Source: Filobacillus milosensis
GTDB lineage: Bacteria; Bacillota; Bacilli; Bacillales; Alkalibacillaceae
Direction of reading: 5' to 3'
DNA length: 64,000 nucleotides
NCBI RefSeq assembly: GCF_004402015.1
Contig: NZ_SOPW01000002.1
Coordinates: 62,001 to 126,000 of the forward strand
Shown here: piece after piece, positions 37,399 through 45,380 of the stretch
How positions within the stretch are numbered: the first letter of the stretch is position 1
Layout of the letters: each line of letters opens with the position of its first letter
Notes under the pieces: model-generated
The model's input: only the letters and a program-made list of their open reading frames with translations
Databases searched by the model: none
What the model was told of the DNA's origin: nothing
Translations under genes and position numbers: made by a program

Positions 37399-39309
37399 AT
37401 GATTAAATTTAACAATTCAGTCATAGATGCCAAACTTTTTGCCGAACTGCAAGACATGGCGACAGTTTTGTCTAAAGTGCCCGACTTGGAGTTTGATTAT
37501 CAGTTTGGCCATTACATCCATGTCGATGAACGAAAAATCTCGGCCAGTCACTTTTGGGATCATTACGAAACCAGTGAGCGCATCGCTGGATATAAAACTG
37601 ACGTGTTACTTCGTGCATTAGGGACCATGCGGGAAACCAATCTAGAGGATTGGCAGAACATTCACGACTGGGTCGAACAATCTAAACTGCCTAATTTTAC
37701 GACGGAGCTATTTACTTTATTAGAAGATTTAAGGCTTGAAGAAAAAATTCGTCAGTCACGTCGAGGAACGATTCCTTGGTTTCAATCAAGGAGCAAAACC
37801 TATACGCACTATTTTAAAACACAGTTAGACACTAATGTAACGCGCAACTTTCCAACAGACGAACTTTTTTGCATGATTTACCTGACGTTAACATCCACTT
37901 CACCTGATCAAAATTTTCCTCGAGCTAACCGGAGGCAACTCAATACATTAGACCAGCTAAAACCACTTTTATTTGAAACATTCGAAGCCAAAACGACTCG
38001 CGAGATTGTAAGTCTATGTATGAAGGTTGAACAATTGATTAAGGAAAATTATTCAGATGCTATTAATCGTTATTTCGTCTTCCCTGTTAAACACGAGGGT
38101 GACTTTCAAAACGACTTACTATTCGATGAACTCATGCGGACAGACCCTTTGGCTAACGACGACCAGGAAGACGTTGATGATCAAGATGAGGTTACCGATG
38201 AAAAGTTTTCAACCTGGCATCGTGAAAATGAAAATGACGACCGGAAGCAAAGCTTTTTACGTTATGAACTTGAGCAAGGCACTAAAACGAATATTTTAGG
38301 TGACGGCGCTCGCGAAACTGAAGATGGTGATCAGGCGATGGCAAGTGTTCAAGGCATTTCTTCTGAAAGCAGTGAGTATGACTATTCTGATTATGAAAAC
38401 CTTGATGAAAAGAAAAATGAACAGCAGGAAGGTGAAGCTGGAAGGTATGGTAAAGAAAATTTAAAAGCGACAAAGCACGATATTGAGCCCGCATCTCCCT
38501 CACTGGATGAAAAAGAATTATATAAGGATTTTGTTAGCGATGTTCAATCAGAGAAACTGAAACTCAAACGAACGATTGACCAGGCACTTGAGCATAAACA
38601 AAATGCTGCACGTGACCATTTATTAACTGGACGATTGTCCAAACGACAGCTCCTCCCTATTATTTTAGATGAGCAAGCACGTGTATTTTATAAAAAAGAT
38701 CATGAATCTAAAGAAATTGATGCAGTTTTTACTTTGCTAATCGATTGTTCCGCTTCCATGGTTAATAAAATGGAGGAAACAAAACGAGCAGCGGTTTTAT
38801 TCCATGAAGTTTTAAAAGAATTAAAGATACCTCACTCCGTGATCGGATTTTGGGAAGATGGATTTGAGTCAGATGATGAAGAGCAGCCGAATTACTTTCA
38901 TCGTGTGATTCCGTTTGAAAAATCCTTAGACCCAAAAAGCGGCCCAACTTTAATGCAACTGGAACCACAAGAGGATAATCGAGATGGTTACAGTATTCGA
39001 ATAGCTGCAGAAGAGTTGATGCATCATCAGGCAGAACATCAAGTTTTATTAGTGTTTTCAGATGGCGAACCATCGGCCTACAATTACAGTCAAAACGGAA
39101 TTATAGATACACATGATGCCGTCCTGGATACACGGAAACTTGGCGTGGATGTGATTGGTGTGTTTTTATCAGATCAAACCATTGATGAGGAAGAAGCTCA
39201 TATGATGAAAAACATTTACGGCCGTGAACATTTGCTCGTACAAGGCCTTGAAGAGTTACCAGACTCCCTGTCTTTTTTACTACGCAAAATTCTATTATCG
39301 ACCATTTAG
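37399..39309 (+). CDS. VWA-domain protein, NorD/CbbO-like partner of the MoxR ATPase
   Basis: About 636 aa. The N-terminal ~270 residues are helical, followed by an acidic, low-complexity segment (~275-375), then a C-terminal von Willebrand A domain with an intact MIDAS: DCSAS (~447-451), Thr/Ser loop and DGEPSAYN (~555). This layout matches NorD/CbbO/YojO, which bridge the AAA+ ring to a client protein. Start at ATG 37399 with GAGGG upstream; the open frame extends a few codons into the ATPase gene. Co-transcribed with the ATPase. Confidence 0.88.
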   Translation: MIKFNNSVIDAKLFAELQDMATVLSKVPDLEFDYQFGHYIHVDERKISASHFWDHYETSERIAGYKTDVLLRALGTMRETNLEDWQNIHDWVEQSKLPNFTTELFTLLEDLRLEEKIRQSRRGTIPWFQSRSKTYTHYFKTQLDTNVTRNFPTDELFCMIYLTLTSTSPDQNFPRANRRQLNTLDQLKPLLFETFEAKTTREIVSLCMKVEQLIKENYSDAINRYFVFPVKHEGDFQNDLLFDELMRTDPLANDDQEDVDDQDEVTDEKFSTWHRENENDDRKQSFLRYELEQGTKTNILGDGARETEDGDQAMASVQGISSESSEYDYSDYENLDEKKNEQQEGEAGRYGKENLKATKHDIEPASPSLDEKELYKDFVSDVQSEKLKLKRTIDQALEHKQNAARDHLLTGRLSKRQLLPIILDEQARVFYKKDHESKEIDAVFTLLIDCSASMVNKMEETKRAAVLFHEVLKELKIPHSVIGFWEDGFESDDEEQPNYFHRVIPFEKSLDPKSGPTLMQLEPQEDNRDGYSIRIAAEELMHHQAEHQVLLVFSDGEPSAYNYSQNGIIDTHDAVLDTRKLGVDVIGVFLSDQTIDEEEAHMMKNIYGREHLLVQGLEELPDSLSFLLRKILLSTI

Positions 39310-39313
39310 ATTA

Positions 39314-39342
39314 TTTACAGAATTTTTAGAATGATTTATAAT
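39314..39342 (+). promoter_or_regulatory. SigA promoter of the glutaryl-CoA operon
   Basis: TTTACA - 17 bp - TATAAT immediately after the VWA stop codon; start site expected near 39349. Confidence 0.7.
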
Positions 39343-39380
39343 TACCTTTAACAGAGATTAACTTACTGACCTAAAGGTAA
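39342..39380. promoter_or_regulatory. Inverted-repeat operator candidate
   Basis: TTACCTTTA (39342-39350) and its exact complement TAAAGGTAA (39372-39380), arms 30 bp apart (about three helical turns), overlapping the -10 end and start site of the promoter. Most of the left arm would not be in the RNA, so a DNA-binding regulator is more likely than an RNA stem. Confidence 0.5.
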
Positions 39381-39513
39381 GCATATCCCTCTGACCGTTT
39401 TTAATTTGATAGCAACTGTTCTATCTGGTACCGACCAACGCCCGGTTCGGTTCAACAGATGTGAAGCCAGTTTTTACTCATATGTTTTTCTATGGGTGAA
39501 GACTGGCTTTTTT
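39349..39513 (+). promoter_or_regulatory. Structured leader with terminator (candidate riboswitch or attenuator)
   Basis: The ~165-nt leader can form CAGAG/CTCTG enclosing CTTAC/GTAAG; GATAG-CAACTGTT-CTATC; and ATCTG...ACCGACC/GGTTCGGT...CAGAT; then a strong terminator (AAGCCAGT/ACTGGCTT extended by TTTACTCAT/ATGGGTGAA, 39464-39513, T6) 15 bases before the CoA-transferase start region. Loop bases CTGTT could pair with AACAG on either side. I compared it from memory with lysine, SAM, TPP, T-box, purine and guanidine classes and found no match. Confidence 0.55.
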
Positions 39514-39528
39514 ATTTAGCGAAAGGAG

Positions 39529-40725
39529 TTGATTGTTCTGGCAGGAGCTTTAGATGGTATTCGCGTTCTCGACCTCTCGAGGGTTTTGGCCGGCCCTTAT
39601 TGTTCCATGATTTTGGGAGACTTAGGAGCCGAAGTCATTAAGGTAGAGGCACCTGGAGGGAGTGACGATACTCGGAAGTGGGGCCCTCCATTTAAGGAAG
39701 GCGTAAGTTCATATTATCTTTGTGCTAATCGCAACAAGAAAAGCTTAACCGTCAACCTGAAATCTACTGAAGGTCAAGAGATTATAAGAAAGCTGATTAA
39801 GCAGACTGATGTTCTCATCCATAACTTTAAAACTGGAACCATGGAGCGTTTAGGATTAGCTTATGAAGAATTGATGAAGCTCAACTCGAGTCTAGTTTAT
39901 TGTTCGATTACTGGCTTTGGTGAAACAGGGCCTTATAAACATTTTCCAGGCTATGATTTTATTATCCAAGCTATGAGTGGTCTGATGAGTATTACAGGCG
40001 ATGAACATTCAGGACCACAAAAATTAGGCGTGGCGATTACTGATGTTTTAACAGGCTTGTATGCTGCTAATGGGATTCAAGCTGCTTTAATCGAACGAAC
40101 GCGGTCAGGTGAAGGTCAAAAACTAGATTTATCTTTATATGATTCAGCCGTAAGCTCATTAATTAACATCGCAAGTAATTATTTGATGTCCGGACAGACC
40201 CCTACACGTCTTGGTAATACTCATGCGAATATTGTACCTTATCAAACGTTCCAAACGAGCGATGGAGAAATGGTAATCGCGGTGGGAAATGATAGTCAAT
40301 TCGCAAGACTATGTGATGTCATCGGTGAACCACAGCTCATTAATGATTCAAGGTTTGCCACGAATCCAGATCGGGTTCAGCATCGCAATCAACTCACAGC
40401 TATATTACAGGGGAAGTTTTTACTAGAATCGACTGAATATTGGACAGAGCAATGTCGCAAGCATTCTATTCCGTGTGGACCGATCCAGAATTTACGAGAA
40501 TTAGAAAATGACCCTCAGCTTAAAGTGCGAGAAATGTTTATAGATTCAACTCACCCGGTTGCTGGGGATATTCGTATGATCGGCAGTCCTCTTAAACTTT
40601 CACGGACAACTGTTTCTTATAGTAAGCACCCGCCTGAAGCTGGTGAACATACAGATGAAATCTTAAAATCTATTGGTTACGACCAAGAGACATTAAATGG
40701 ATATCGAGAAAATAAATTAATATAG
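39529..40725 (+). CDS. Class III (CaiB/BaiF) CoA-transferase, proposed succinyl-CoA:glutarate CoA-transferase
   Basis: 398-aa family III CoA-transferase. N-terminus ALDGIRVLDLSRVLAGPYCS is typical, and the catalytic Asp is Asp172 in GVAITDVLTGLYAA. In context with glutaryl-CoA dehydrogenase and a GabD-like dehydrogenase, the likely reaction is succinyl-CoA + glutarate to glutaryl-CoA + succinate (inference). The start is odd: TTG 39529 abuts the ribosome site AAAGGAG, whereas CTG 39538 has ideal spacing (nine bases) and fits the family N-terminus, so a CTG start is plausible. First gene of a three-gene operon, 14 bases from the next. Confidence 0.85.
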   Translation: MIVLAGALDGIRVLDLSRVLAGPYCSMILGDLGAEVIKVEAPGGSDDTRKWGPPFKEGVSSYYLCANRNKKSLTVNLKSTEGQEIIRKLIKQTDVLIHNFKTGTMERLGLAYEELMKLNSSLVYCSITGFGETGPYKHFPGYDFIIQAMSGLMSITGDEHSGPQKLGVAITDVLTGLYAANGIQAALIERTRSGEGQKLDLSLYDSAVSSLINIASNYLMSGQTPTRLGNTHANIVPYQTFQTSDGEMVIAVGNDSQFARLCDVIGEPQLINDSRFATNPDRVQHRNQLTAILQGKFLLESTEYWTEQCRKHSIPCGPIQNLRELENDPQLKVREMFIDSTHPVAGDIRMIGSPLKLSRTTVSYSKHPPEAGEHTDEILKSIGYDQETLNGYRENKLI

Positions 40726-40739
40726 GGAGGAATTGACAA

Positions 40740-41954
40740 ATGAATTTCGAATTTAGTAATGAACAGAACATGTTAAGACAGACTGCAAGACAATTTGTTG
40801 ATAAGGAGATTATGCCTCATATTGCGAAGTGGGACCAGGAGGGTTCTTTTGATCCAAAGATTTGGAACCGATTAGCGGAACTAGGCTTAATGGGGGTTTG
40901 TATTCCAGAAGAATATGGTGGTAGCGGGATGGATTACAACTCGCTTGCGATTGTTTGTGAGGAGTTAGAACGCGGCGACACCACGTTTCGTACAGCTGTC
41001 TCTGTTCACACCGGGCTTAACAGCCTAACGATTCTTCAATGGGGAACTGAAGAACAAAAACAAAAATACCTTGTACCGCAAGCAAAAGGTGAAAAAATTG
41101 GAGCTTTCGGTTTAACCGAACCAGGTGCAGGTTCAGATGTTGCGGCAATGCAAACAACCGCTGAAGACAAAGGCGACTATTATGTTTTAAACGGTCAAAA
41201 AACTTGGATTTCTCTATGTGACAGTGCTGATCACTTCTTAGTTTTTGCTTATTTGGATAAATCGAAAAAACATAAAGGAATCTCAGCTTTTATTGTTGAG
41301 CGTACCATGCCTGGTTTTTCTTCAAAAGCGATTAAAGGTAAATTAGGCATTCGATCAGGCAATACTGGAGAAATATTTTTTGAAGATATGAAAGTGCCTA
41401 AGGAGAATTTACTTGGTGAAGAAGGTGAAGGCTTTAAGATCGCCATGTCTGCCTTAGACAATGGACGATTTACTGTTGCGGCCGGCGCTTGCGGTCTAAT
41501 TGATGCCTGTCTCGAAGCCAGTGTGAATTATTGCCATGAGCGTAGCACGTTTGGCAAAGAAATTGGAAAACACCAACTCGTTCAACAAATGATTGCCAAA
41601 ATGGAAGCTGGCCTTCAAATGAGTCGTTTATTGGTTTATCGCGCTGGGGAGTTGAAGAACCAAGGAAAACGTAACACACGCGAGACTTCTTTAGCGAAAT
41701 GGCAAGCGTGCGATTTCGCGAATCAAGCGGCAGATGATGCGGTTCAGATTCACGGCGCCTATGGTTACTCCAGTGAATACCCAGTCGAGCGTTACTTAAG
41801 AAATTCAAAAGCACCTGTCATCTATGAAGGCACACGCGAGATTCATACAATTATGCAGGCGGAATACGTATTAGGTTATCGTCAAGATAAAAAATTAAAT
41901 AAAATGTTACCTGCTTGGCCTTATGAGGAAGATGAAATTATGCAAAGGGGATGA
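40740..41954 (+). CDS. gcdH: Acyl-CoA dehydrogenase, probable glutaryl-CoA dehydrogenase
   Basis: FAD enzyme of 404 aa. Signatures: GAFGLTEPGAGSD and TWISLCDSADHFLVFA of the flavin site, catalytic Glu363 in IYEGTREIH. The stretch ELERGDTTFRTAVSVHTGL carries Arg84 at the place of the Arg (Arg94 in human GCDH) that holds the glutaryl gamma-carboxylate, a feature that separates GCDH from short-chain acyl-CoA dehydrogenases. Expected reaction: glutaryl-CoA to crotonyl-CoA + CO2 with electrons to ETF. ATG with AGGGAGG. ETF genes are not in the window. Confidence 0.82.
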   Translation: MNFEFSNEQNMLRQTARQFVDKEIMPHIAKWDQEGSFDPKIWNRLAELGLMGVCIPEEYGGSGMDYNSLAIVCEELERGDTTFRTAVSVHTGLNSLTILQWGTEEQKQKYLVPQAKGEKIGAFGLTEPGAGSDVAAMQTTAEDKGDYYVLNGQKTWISLCDSADHFLVFAYLDKSKKHKGISAFIVERTMPGFSSKAIKGKLGIRSGNTGEIFFEDMKVPKENLLGEEGEGFKIAMSALDNGRFTVAAGACGLIDACLEASVNYCHERSTFGKEIGKHQLVQQMIAKMEAGLQMSRLLVYRAGELKNQGKRNTRETSLAKWQACDFANQAADDAVQIHGAYGYSSEYPVERYLRNSKAPVIYEGTREIHTIMQAEYVLGYRQDKKLNKMLPAWPYEEDEIMQRG

Positions 41955-41958
41955 TGAA

Positions 41959-43413
41959 ATGGCTCTTGTTGAAACTAAAATTTCAAGTTTGTTTATTAAT
42001 GGTGAATGGGCTGAAGCCGATTCTGGTCAAACAGAATCAGTATTAAACCCGGCTAATTTAGAAACGATTAGTGAAGTGGCATACGGTGGCGAGTCTGAAG
42101 CAAATCGCGCCATTCAAGCAGCAAAAGAAGCTTTTCCTGAATGGTCTGAGATGAGCCCTCGTAAGCGCTCACGAATTTTATACAAAGCCCATCAGCTAAT
42201 CTATGACAACATCGATCGTTTAGCAGAAATTTTAACGACTGAACAAGGGAAACCATTAAAGGAAGCTCGAGGCGAAATCAAATCAGCGGCTAGTTTTCTT
42301 TTATGGTACGCAGAAGAAGCGAATCGTGTTTATGGCGAATGGATTCCTTCTTCTCAAAATCAGAAACGTATCTTAGTAGTCCCGCAACCAGTTGGAGTCG
42401 TCGGAGCCATTACACCTTGGAATTTCCCATCATCCATGATTACCAGAAAAATAGGCCCTGCTTTAGCGGCGGGATGTACGGTGGTATTAAAACCTGCACC
42501 TGAAACACCTTTATCAGCGATCGAACTTGTTAAATTATTTGAAGAGGCTGGTTTACCTAAGGGTGTTTTAAACTTAGTGACAGGTGACGCAGAAGCTATT
42601 GGGCAAGCGATGTTAAAGAGTAAAGACGTGCGATTAATTACTTTTACAGGATCGACTGAGGTCGGTAAGTACTTAATGCGTGAAAGCGCTGAACATGTGA
42701 AAAAGGTGTCGCTTGAGCTAGGCGGTCACGCTCCAATCATAGTATTTGAAGATGCCGAATTAGACGTTGCGGCTAAGTTAACCCTGGCAAGTAAATATCG
42801 TAATGCCGGGCAAACCTGTATTTGTGCGAATAGAGTTTATGTTCACGAATCCGTTCAGGAAAAATTCTCTCAAAAACTTATGGAGCATGTTGAAGCTCTT
42901 TCAGTTGGAGATGGATTAGATCCAAGTACCGATGTCGGACCACTTATTAATAAACAGGCATTACAAAAAGTTGATGATCATTTGAATGACGCGATTACTA
43001 GGGGTGCTGAAGTGATTCATGGCGGCTCCAAATGGGATGGCGGAATGAAGGGGTATTTCTACACGCCAACCGTTGTCAAAAACGTAACAAATGATATGGC
43101 GGTTATGAATGAAGAAACTTTTGGTCCTCTCCTCCCACTTCAAACGTTTGCAGACGAAGAGGAGGCCATTGCTGAAGCGAACAACACCGACTATGGTTTA
43201 GCAGCATACATTTTCAGCGAAAACCTGGACCGTTCGCTACGCGTGATGGAAAAATTAGAGTATGGCATTGTTGGCGTGAATGACGTCTTCCCTGCCACTG
43301 CCGAAGCACCATTTGGAGGCATTAAACAATCAGGGGTGGGTAAAGAAGGCGGTCACCACGGCATTCACGAATTCGTTGAACAAAAATATGTATCGATTGG
43401 AATGAATAAATAA
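41959..43413 (+). CDS. NAD(P)-dependent aldehyde dehydrogenase, GabD/DavD-like (proposed glutarate-semialdehyde dehydrogenase)
   Basis: 484 aa from ATG 41959, preceded by AAAGGGG; the open frame reaches back into gcdH, but four bases separate the two genes. Catalytic Cys287 in NAGQTCICANR and Glu253 in SLELGGHAP; PWNFP and FTGSTEVGK of the NAD site. Length and motifs match succinate/glutarate-semialdehyde dehydrogenases. In this operon the product would be glutarate for the CoA-transferase. The substrate assignment rests on context; succinate semialdehyde is the alternative. Confidence 0.85.
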   Translation: MALVETKISSLFINGEWAEADSGQTESVLNPANLETISEVAYGGESEANRAIQAAKEAFPEWSEMSPRKRSRILYKAHQLIYDNIDRLAEILTTEQGKPLKEARGEIKSAASFLLWYAEEANRVYGEWIPSSQNQKRILVVPQPVGVVGAITPWNFPSSMITRKIGPALAAGCTVVLKPAPETPLSAIELVKLFEEAGLPKGVLNLVTGDAEAIGQAMLKSKDVRLITFTGSTEVGKYLMRESAEHVKKVSLELGGHAPIIVFEDAELDVAAKLTLASKYRNAGQTCICANRVYVHESVQEKFSQKLMEHVEALSVGDGLDPSTDVGPLINKQALQKVDDHLNDAITRGAEVIHGGSKWDGGMKGYFYTPTVVKNVTNDMAVMNEETFGPLLPLQTFADEEEAIAEANNTDYGLAAYIFSENLDRSLRVMEKLEYGIVGVNDVFPATAEAPFGGIKQSGVGKEGGHHGIHEFVEQKYVSIGMNK

Positions 43414-43418
43414 AATGG

Positions 43419-43448
43419 AAATCTCGTGGGCAACTGCGAGATTTTTTC
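43419..43448 (+). terminator. Terminator of the glutaryl operon
   Basis: AAATCTCG/CGAGATTT stem with T6, five bases after the stop; array E starts 33 bases further on. Confidence 0.85.
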
Positions 43449-43480
43449 ATTATCAATAGGTTTGGGTGACGATGATTATT

Positions 43481-43780
43481 TTTGTAAACGCTCATTTATT
43501 CCCATGAGCGCTCAATTATTTCTCTGAACGCTCATTTATTCTCGCGAGCGCTCGTTTATTCCCGTGAGCGCTCATTTATTCTCGCGAGCGCTCATTTATT
43601 CCCGTGAGCGCTCAATTATTCTCGCGAGCGCTCATTTATTCTCGCGAGCGCTCATTTATTCTCGCGAGCGCTCATTTATTCCCGTGAGCGCTCATTTATT
43701 CTCTCTAACGCTCAATTATCGCAGCAAACGCTCAATTATTCTCTTGAACGCTCATTTATCCCGACGAGCGCTCAATTACC
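43481..43780. repeat. Phased intergenic array E, exact 20-bp period, 15 units
   Basis: Fifteen consecutive 20-bp units, best copy ctcgcgagcgctcatttatt, with four identical copies (43581, 43621, 43641, 43661) and the rest varied mainly in the first five bases and at ATTT/AATT. Each unit holds the palindrome GAGCGCTC (AACGCTC in diverged units). The last unit ends at 43780 and contains the stop codon of the DUF3870 gene. Lies between the convergent terminator-ending operon and that gene. Confidence 0.95.
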
Positions 43781-44084
43781 CTCTCTCTTGCTGATATTGT
43801 TTATATAAATCTTTTAACGCTGAAGCGAGAGCGTTGCCTGCCTTCCCTAGATAATGCTCTTTAATAGATTGTACCGGGGCATCAATCCCATCTCTCAAGC
43901 TATAACCTTTCAACAGCTGACTAATATAGTCCCGGCTATGTTCAGTAGCTAACGTACAGCTTGCTTCTATGATTACACCATATTTTTTATCTACTTCTAC
44001 CGTTACTGATAAACTATCATAGACACTTTGTGCAGCCATTCCTGATGGAAGTTTTGCATGTCCAGCAATGAAATAAGTATTCAC
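43776..44084 (-). CDS. DUF3870 protein
   Basis: 102-aa protein matching DUF3870: FIAGHAKLPSGMAAQSVYD at the start, ASCTLATEHSRDYISQLLKGY in the middle and HYLGKAGNALASALKDLY at the end. Function unknown. GTG start behind GGGGGAATT. It lies ~80 bases downstream of the lysine dehydrogenase gene, separated from it by a terminator hairpin, so it is either expressed by read-through or separately. Its stop codon lies in the last unit of the 20-bp array. Confidence 0.85.
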   Translation of the reverse strand: MNTYFIAGHAKLPSGMAAQSVYDSLSVTVEVDKKYGVIIEASCTLATEHSRDYISQLLKGYSLRDGIDAPVQSIKEHYLGKAGNALASALKDLYKQYQQERG

Positions 44085-44128
44085 ACCAATTCCCCCATTT
44101 TCAGTTTGTATTACTATGATTCTATCAC

Positions 44129-44158
44129 AAAAGAAAATCCCTCAATTCCGAGGGATTT
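44129..44158 (-). terminator. Terminator after the lysine dehydrogenase gene
   Basis: AAATCCCTC/GAGGGATTT 9-bp stem followed by TCTTTT on the minus strand. Confidence 0.8.
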
Positions 44159-44165
44159 CCAATCC

Positions 44166-45341
44166 TTAATGTGTTTTAGCTACAAAGGAATCTTGCTTTC
44201 GGCTCTCTTTAATGATGACGCCTCTTTTACCCATTTCATCAATATAAGCGCGTCCTGGAACGATTTGTTCAGGTGGATAAACACCACGCTTTGTAATGGC
44301 ACCACTTCCGATCATTTGTGCTACAACGGATATGGAGTTTGCTGTTGATTGAGCCATTGCTGTTACATTATTTACACGATCTTTAAATGTCGCCATCTCG
44401 TAATGGTATTCCACTTTAGCATCCTCTTCCATTCCACCAACCATAACTCTTAACAGCACCGCATCGTCTCGGTCCTTCAATTCAACGATTGGCTCGATCA
44501 CTTTTAAGAAAACATCCCGAGGTTTCACACGCTGACCGTGTAGATTCACTTCATAATCGTTTCGCGTTAAATTTAGATCTACTAATAGTTTAAATTTTTC
44601 AGCATGCCCTCTATAACGAATCGTTTTATACTCCAACGTTTTTACATTTGGAAATGAATGAGGCAATGTAGATGTTCCACCTGATGTGTGAAAAGCTTCT
44701 AAAGGCCCAAAACGTTCAAAGTATAAAGTTTCAATTTCGGATAAAGCAGGTACTTCAACTTTTTCGCCGTTTCGAATAATAAGAGCTGGGTCTGTGTAAT
44801 GGTCCAACAGCCCTTCCATTGAAAACACATGATTATATTCTAAAGGCGGCTCAGGCTGAACAGGAATTCCACCAACAAATAATTTGATATCTTCCACCTC
44901 ATCTAGTTGGCTGGAGCCATACCCAGTCAATACATTAATCATTCCAGGAGCTACTCCTAAATCAGGAATAACCGTTACTCCCGCTGCTTGAGCATCTTCA
45001 TTTAAATCAAGCACCTGATCGGTAATGTGTCCGATATGCCCACCTAAGTCAACGACATGGGTACCGACTTCAATCCCCGTCTCTGCTACAATTTTGTTGA
45101 AGCTGTAAAATAATGCATTGATAACCACATCGTATTGTCTAATAAAATTACCTAGCTCTTCACGATTGCTCGCATCTACTTGGAAGGCTTCAACTTTTGA
45201 AGAATTTAGTGTATCACACACTTGGTTAGCTCGAGCCAAATCAATATCAGCCAACCCAACTTCATAAACCCCTTCACTATTTACAAGATCACGAGCTGCT
45301 TCTTTTCCCATTAAACCAGAACCTAATACTGCTACTTTCAC
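44166..45341 (-). CDS. lysDH: L-lysine 6-dehydrogenase (saccharopine dehydrogenase fold)
   Basis: 391 aa, very similar as I recall to the characterised Geobacillus stearothermophilus lysine 6-dehydrogenase, including [49 protein letters not shown] and [11 protein letters not shown]. Rossmann motif GSGLMG at residues 7-12. Reaction: L-lysine + NAD+ to 2-aminoadipate 6-semialdehyde (cyclising to piperideine-6-carboxylate) + NH4+ + NADH. GTG start with AAAGGGGGAG. Fourth gene of the minus-strand operon after aminotransferase, TPP enzyme and aldehyde dehydrogenase. Confidence 0.9.
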   Translation of the reverse strand: MKVAVLGSGLMGKEAARDLVNSEGVYEVGLADIDLARANQVCDTLNSSKVEAFQVDASNREELGNFIRQYDVVINALFYSFNKIVAETGIEVGTHVVDLGGHIGHITDQVLDLNEDAQAAGVTVIPDLGVAPGMINVLTGYGSSQLDEVEDIKLFVGGIPVQPEPPLEYNHVFSMEGLLDHYTDPALIIRNGEKVEVPALSEIETLYFERFGPLEAFHTSGGTSTLPHSFPNVKTLEYKTIRYRGHAEKFKLLVDLNLTRNDYEVNLHGQRVKPRDVFLKVIEPIVELKDRDDAVLLRVMVGGMEEDAKVEYHYEMATFKDRVNNVTAMAQSTANSISVVAQMIGSGAITKRGVYPPEQIVPGRAYIDEMGKRGVIIKESRKQDSFVAKTH

Positions 45342-45380
45342 TATAGAACTCCCCCTTTGGTATATTTATCTTACAAAAAC

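Noticed and set aside
39421-39450. T-box motif, because of TGGTACCG
   Set aside because: The T-box consensus continues TGGNACCGCG and requires a Stem I with specifier loop; neither is present, and the leader is too short.
39349-39513. Lysine riboswitch (L box) upstream of the glutaryl operon
   Set aside because: The conserved L-box blocks (AGAGGTGC, AAGGGGAGC, GCCGAAG) are absent; the length is also short.
43564-43794. Open frame of 76 codons (SAHLFSRALIYSRER repeats)
   Set aside because: It is the translation of the 20-bp DNA array read across period-20 units; no ribosome site, low complexity, and it runs into the DUF3870 gene end.
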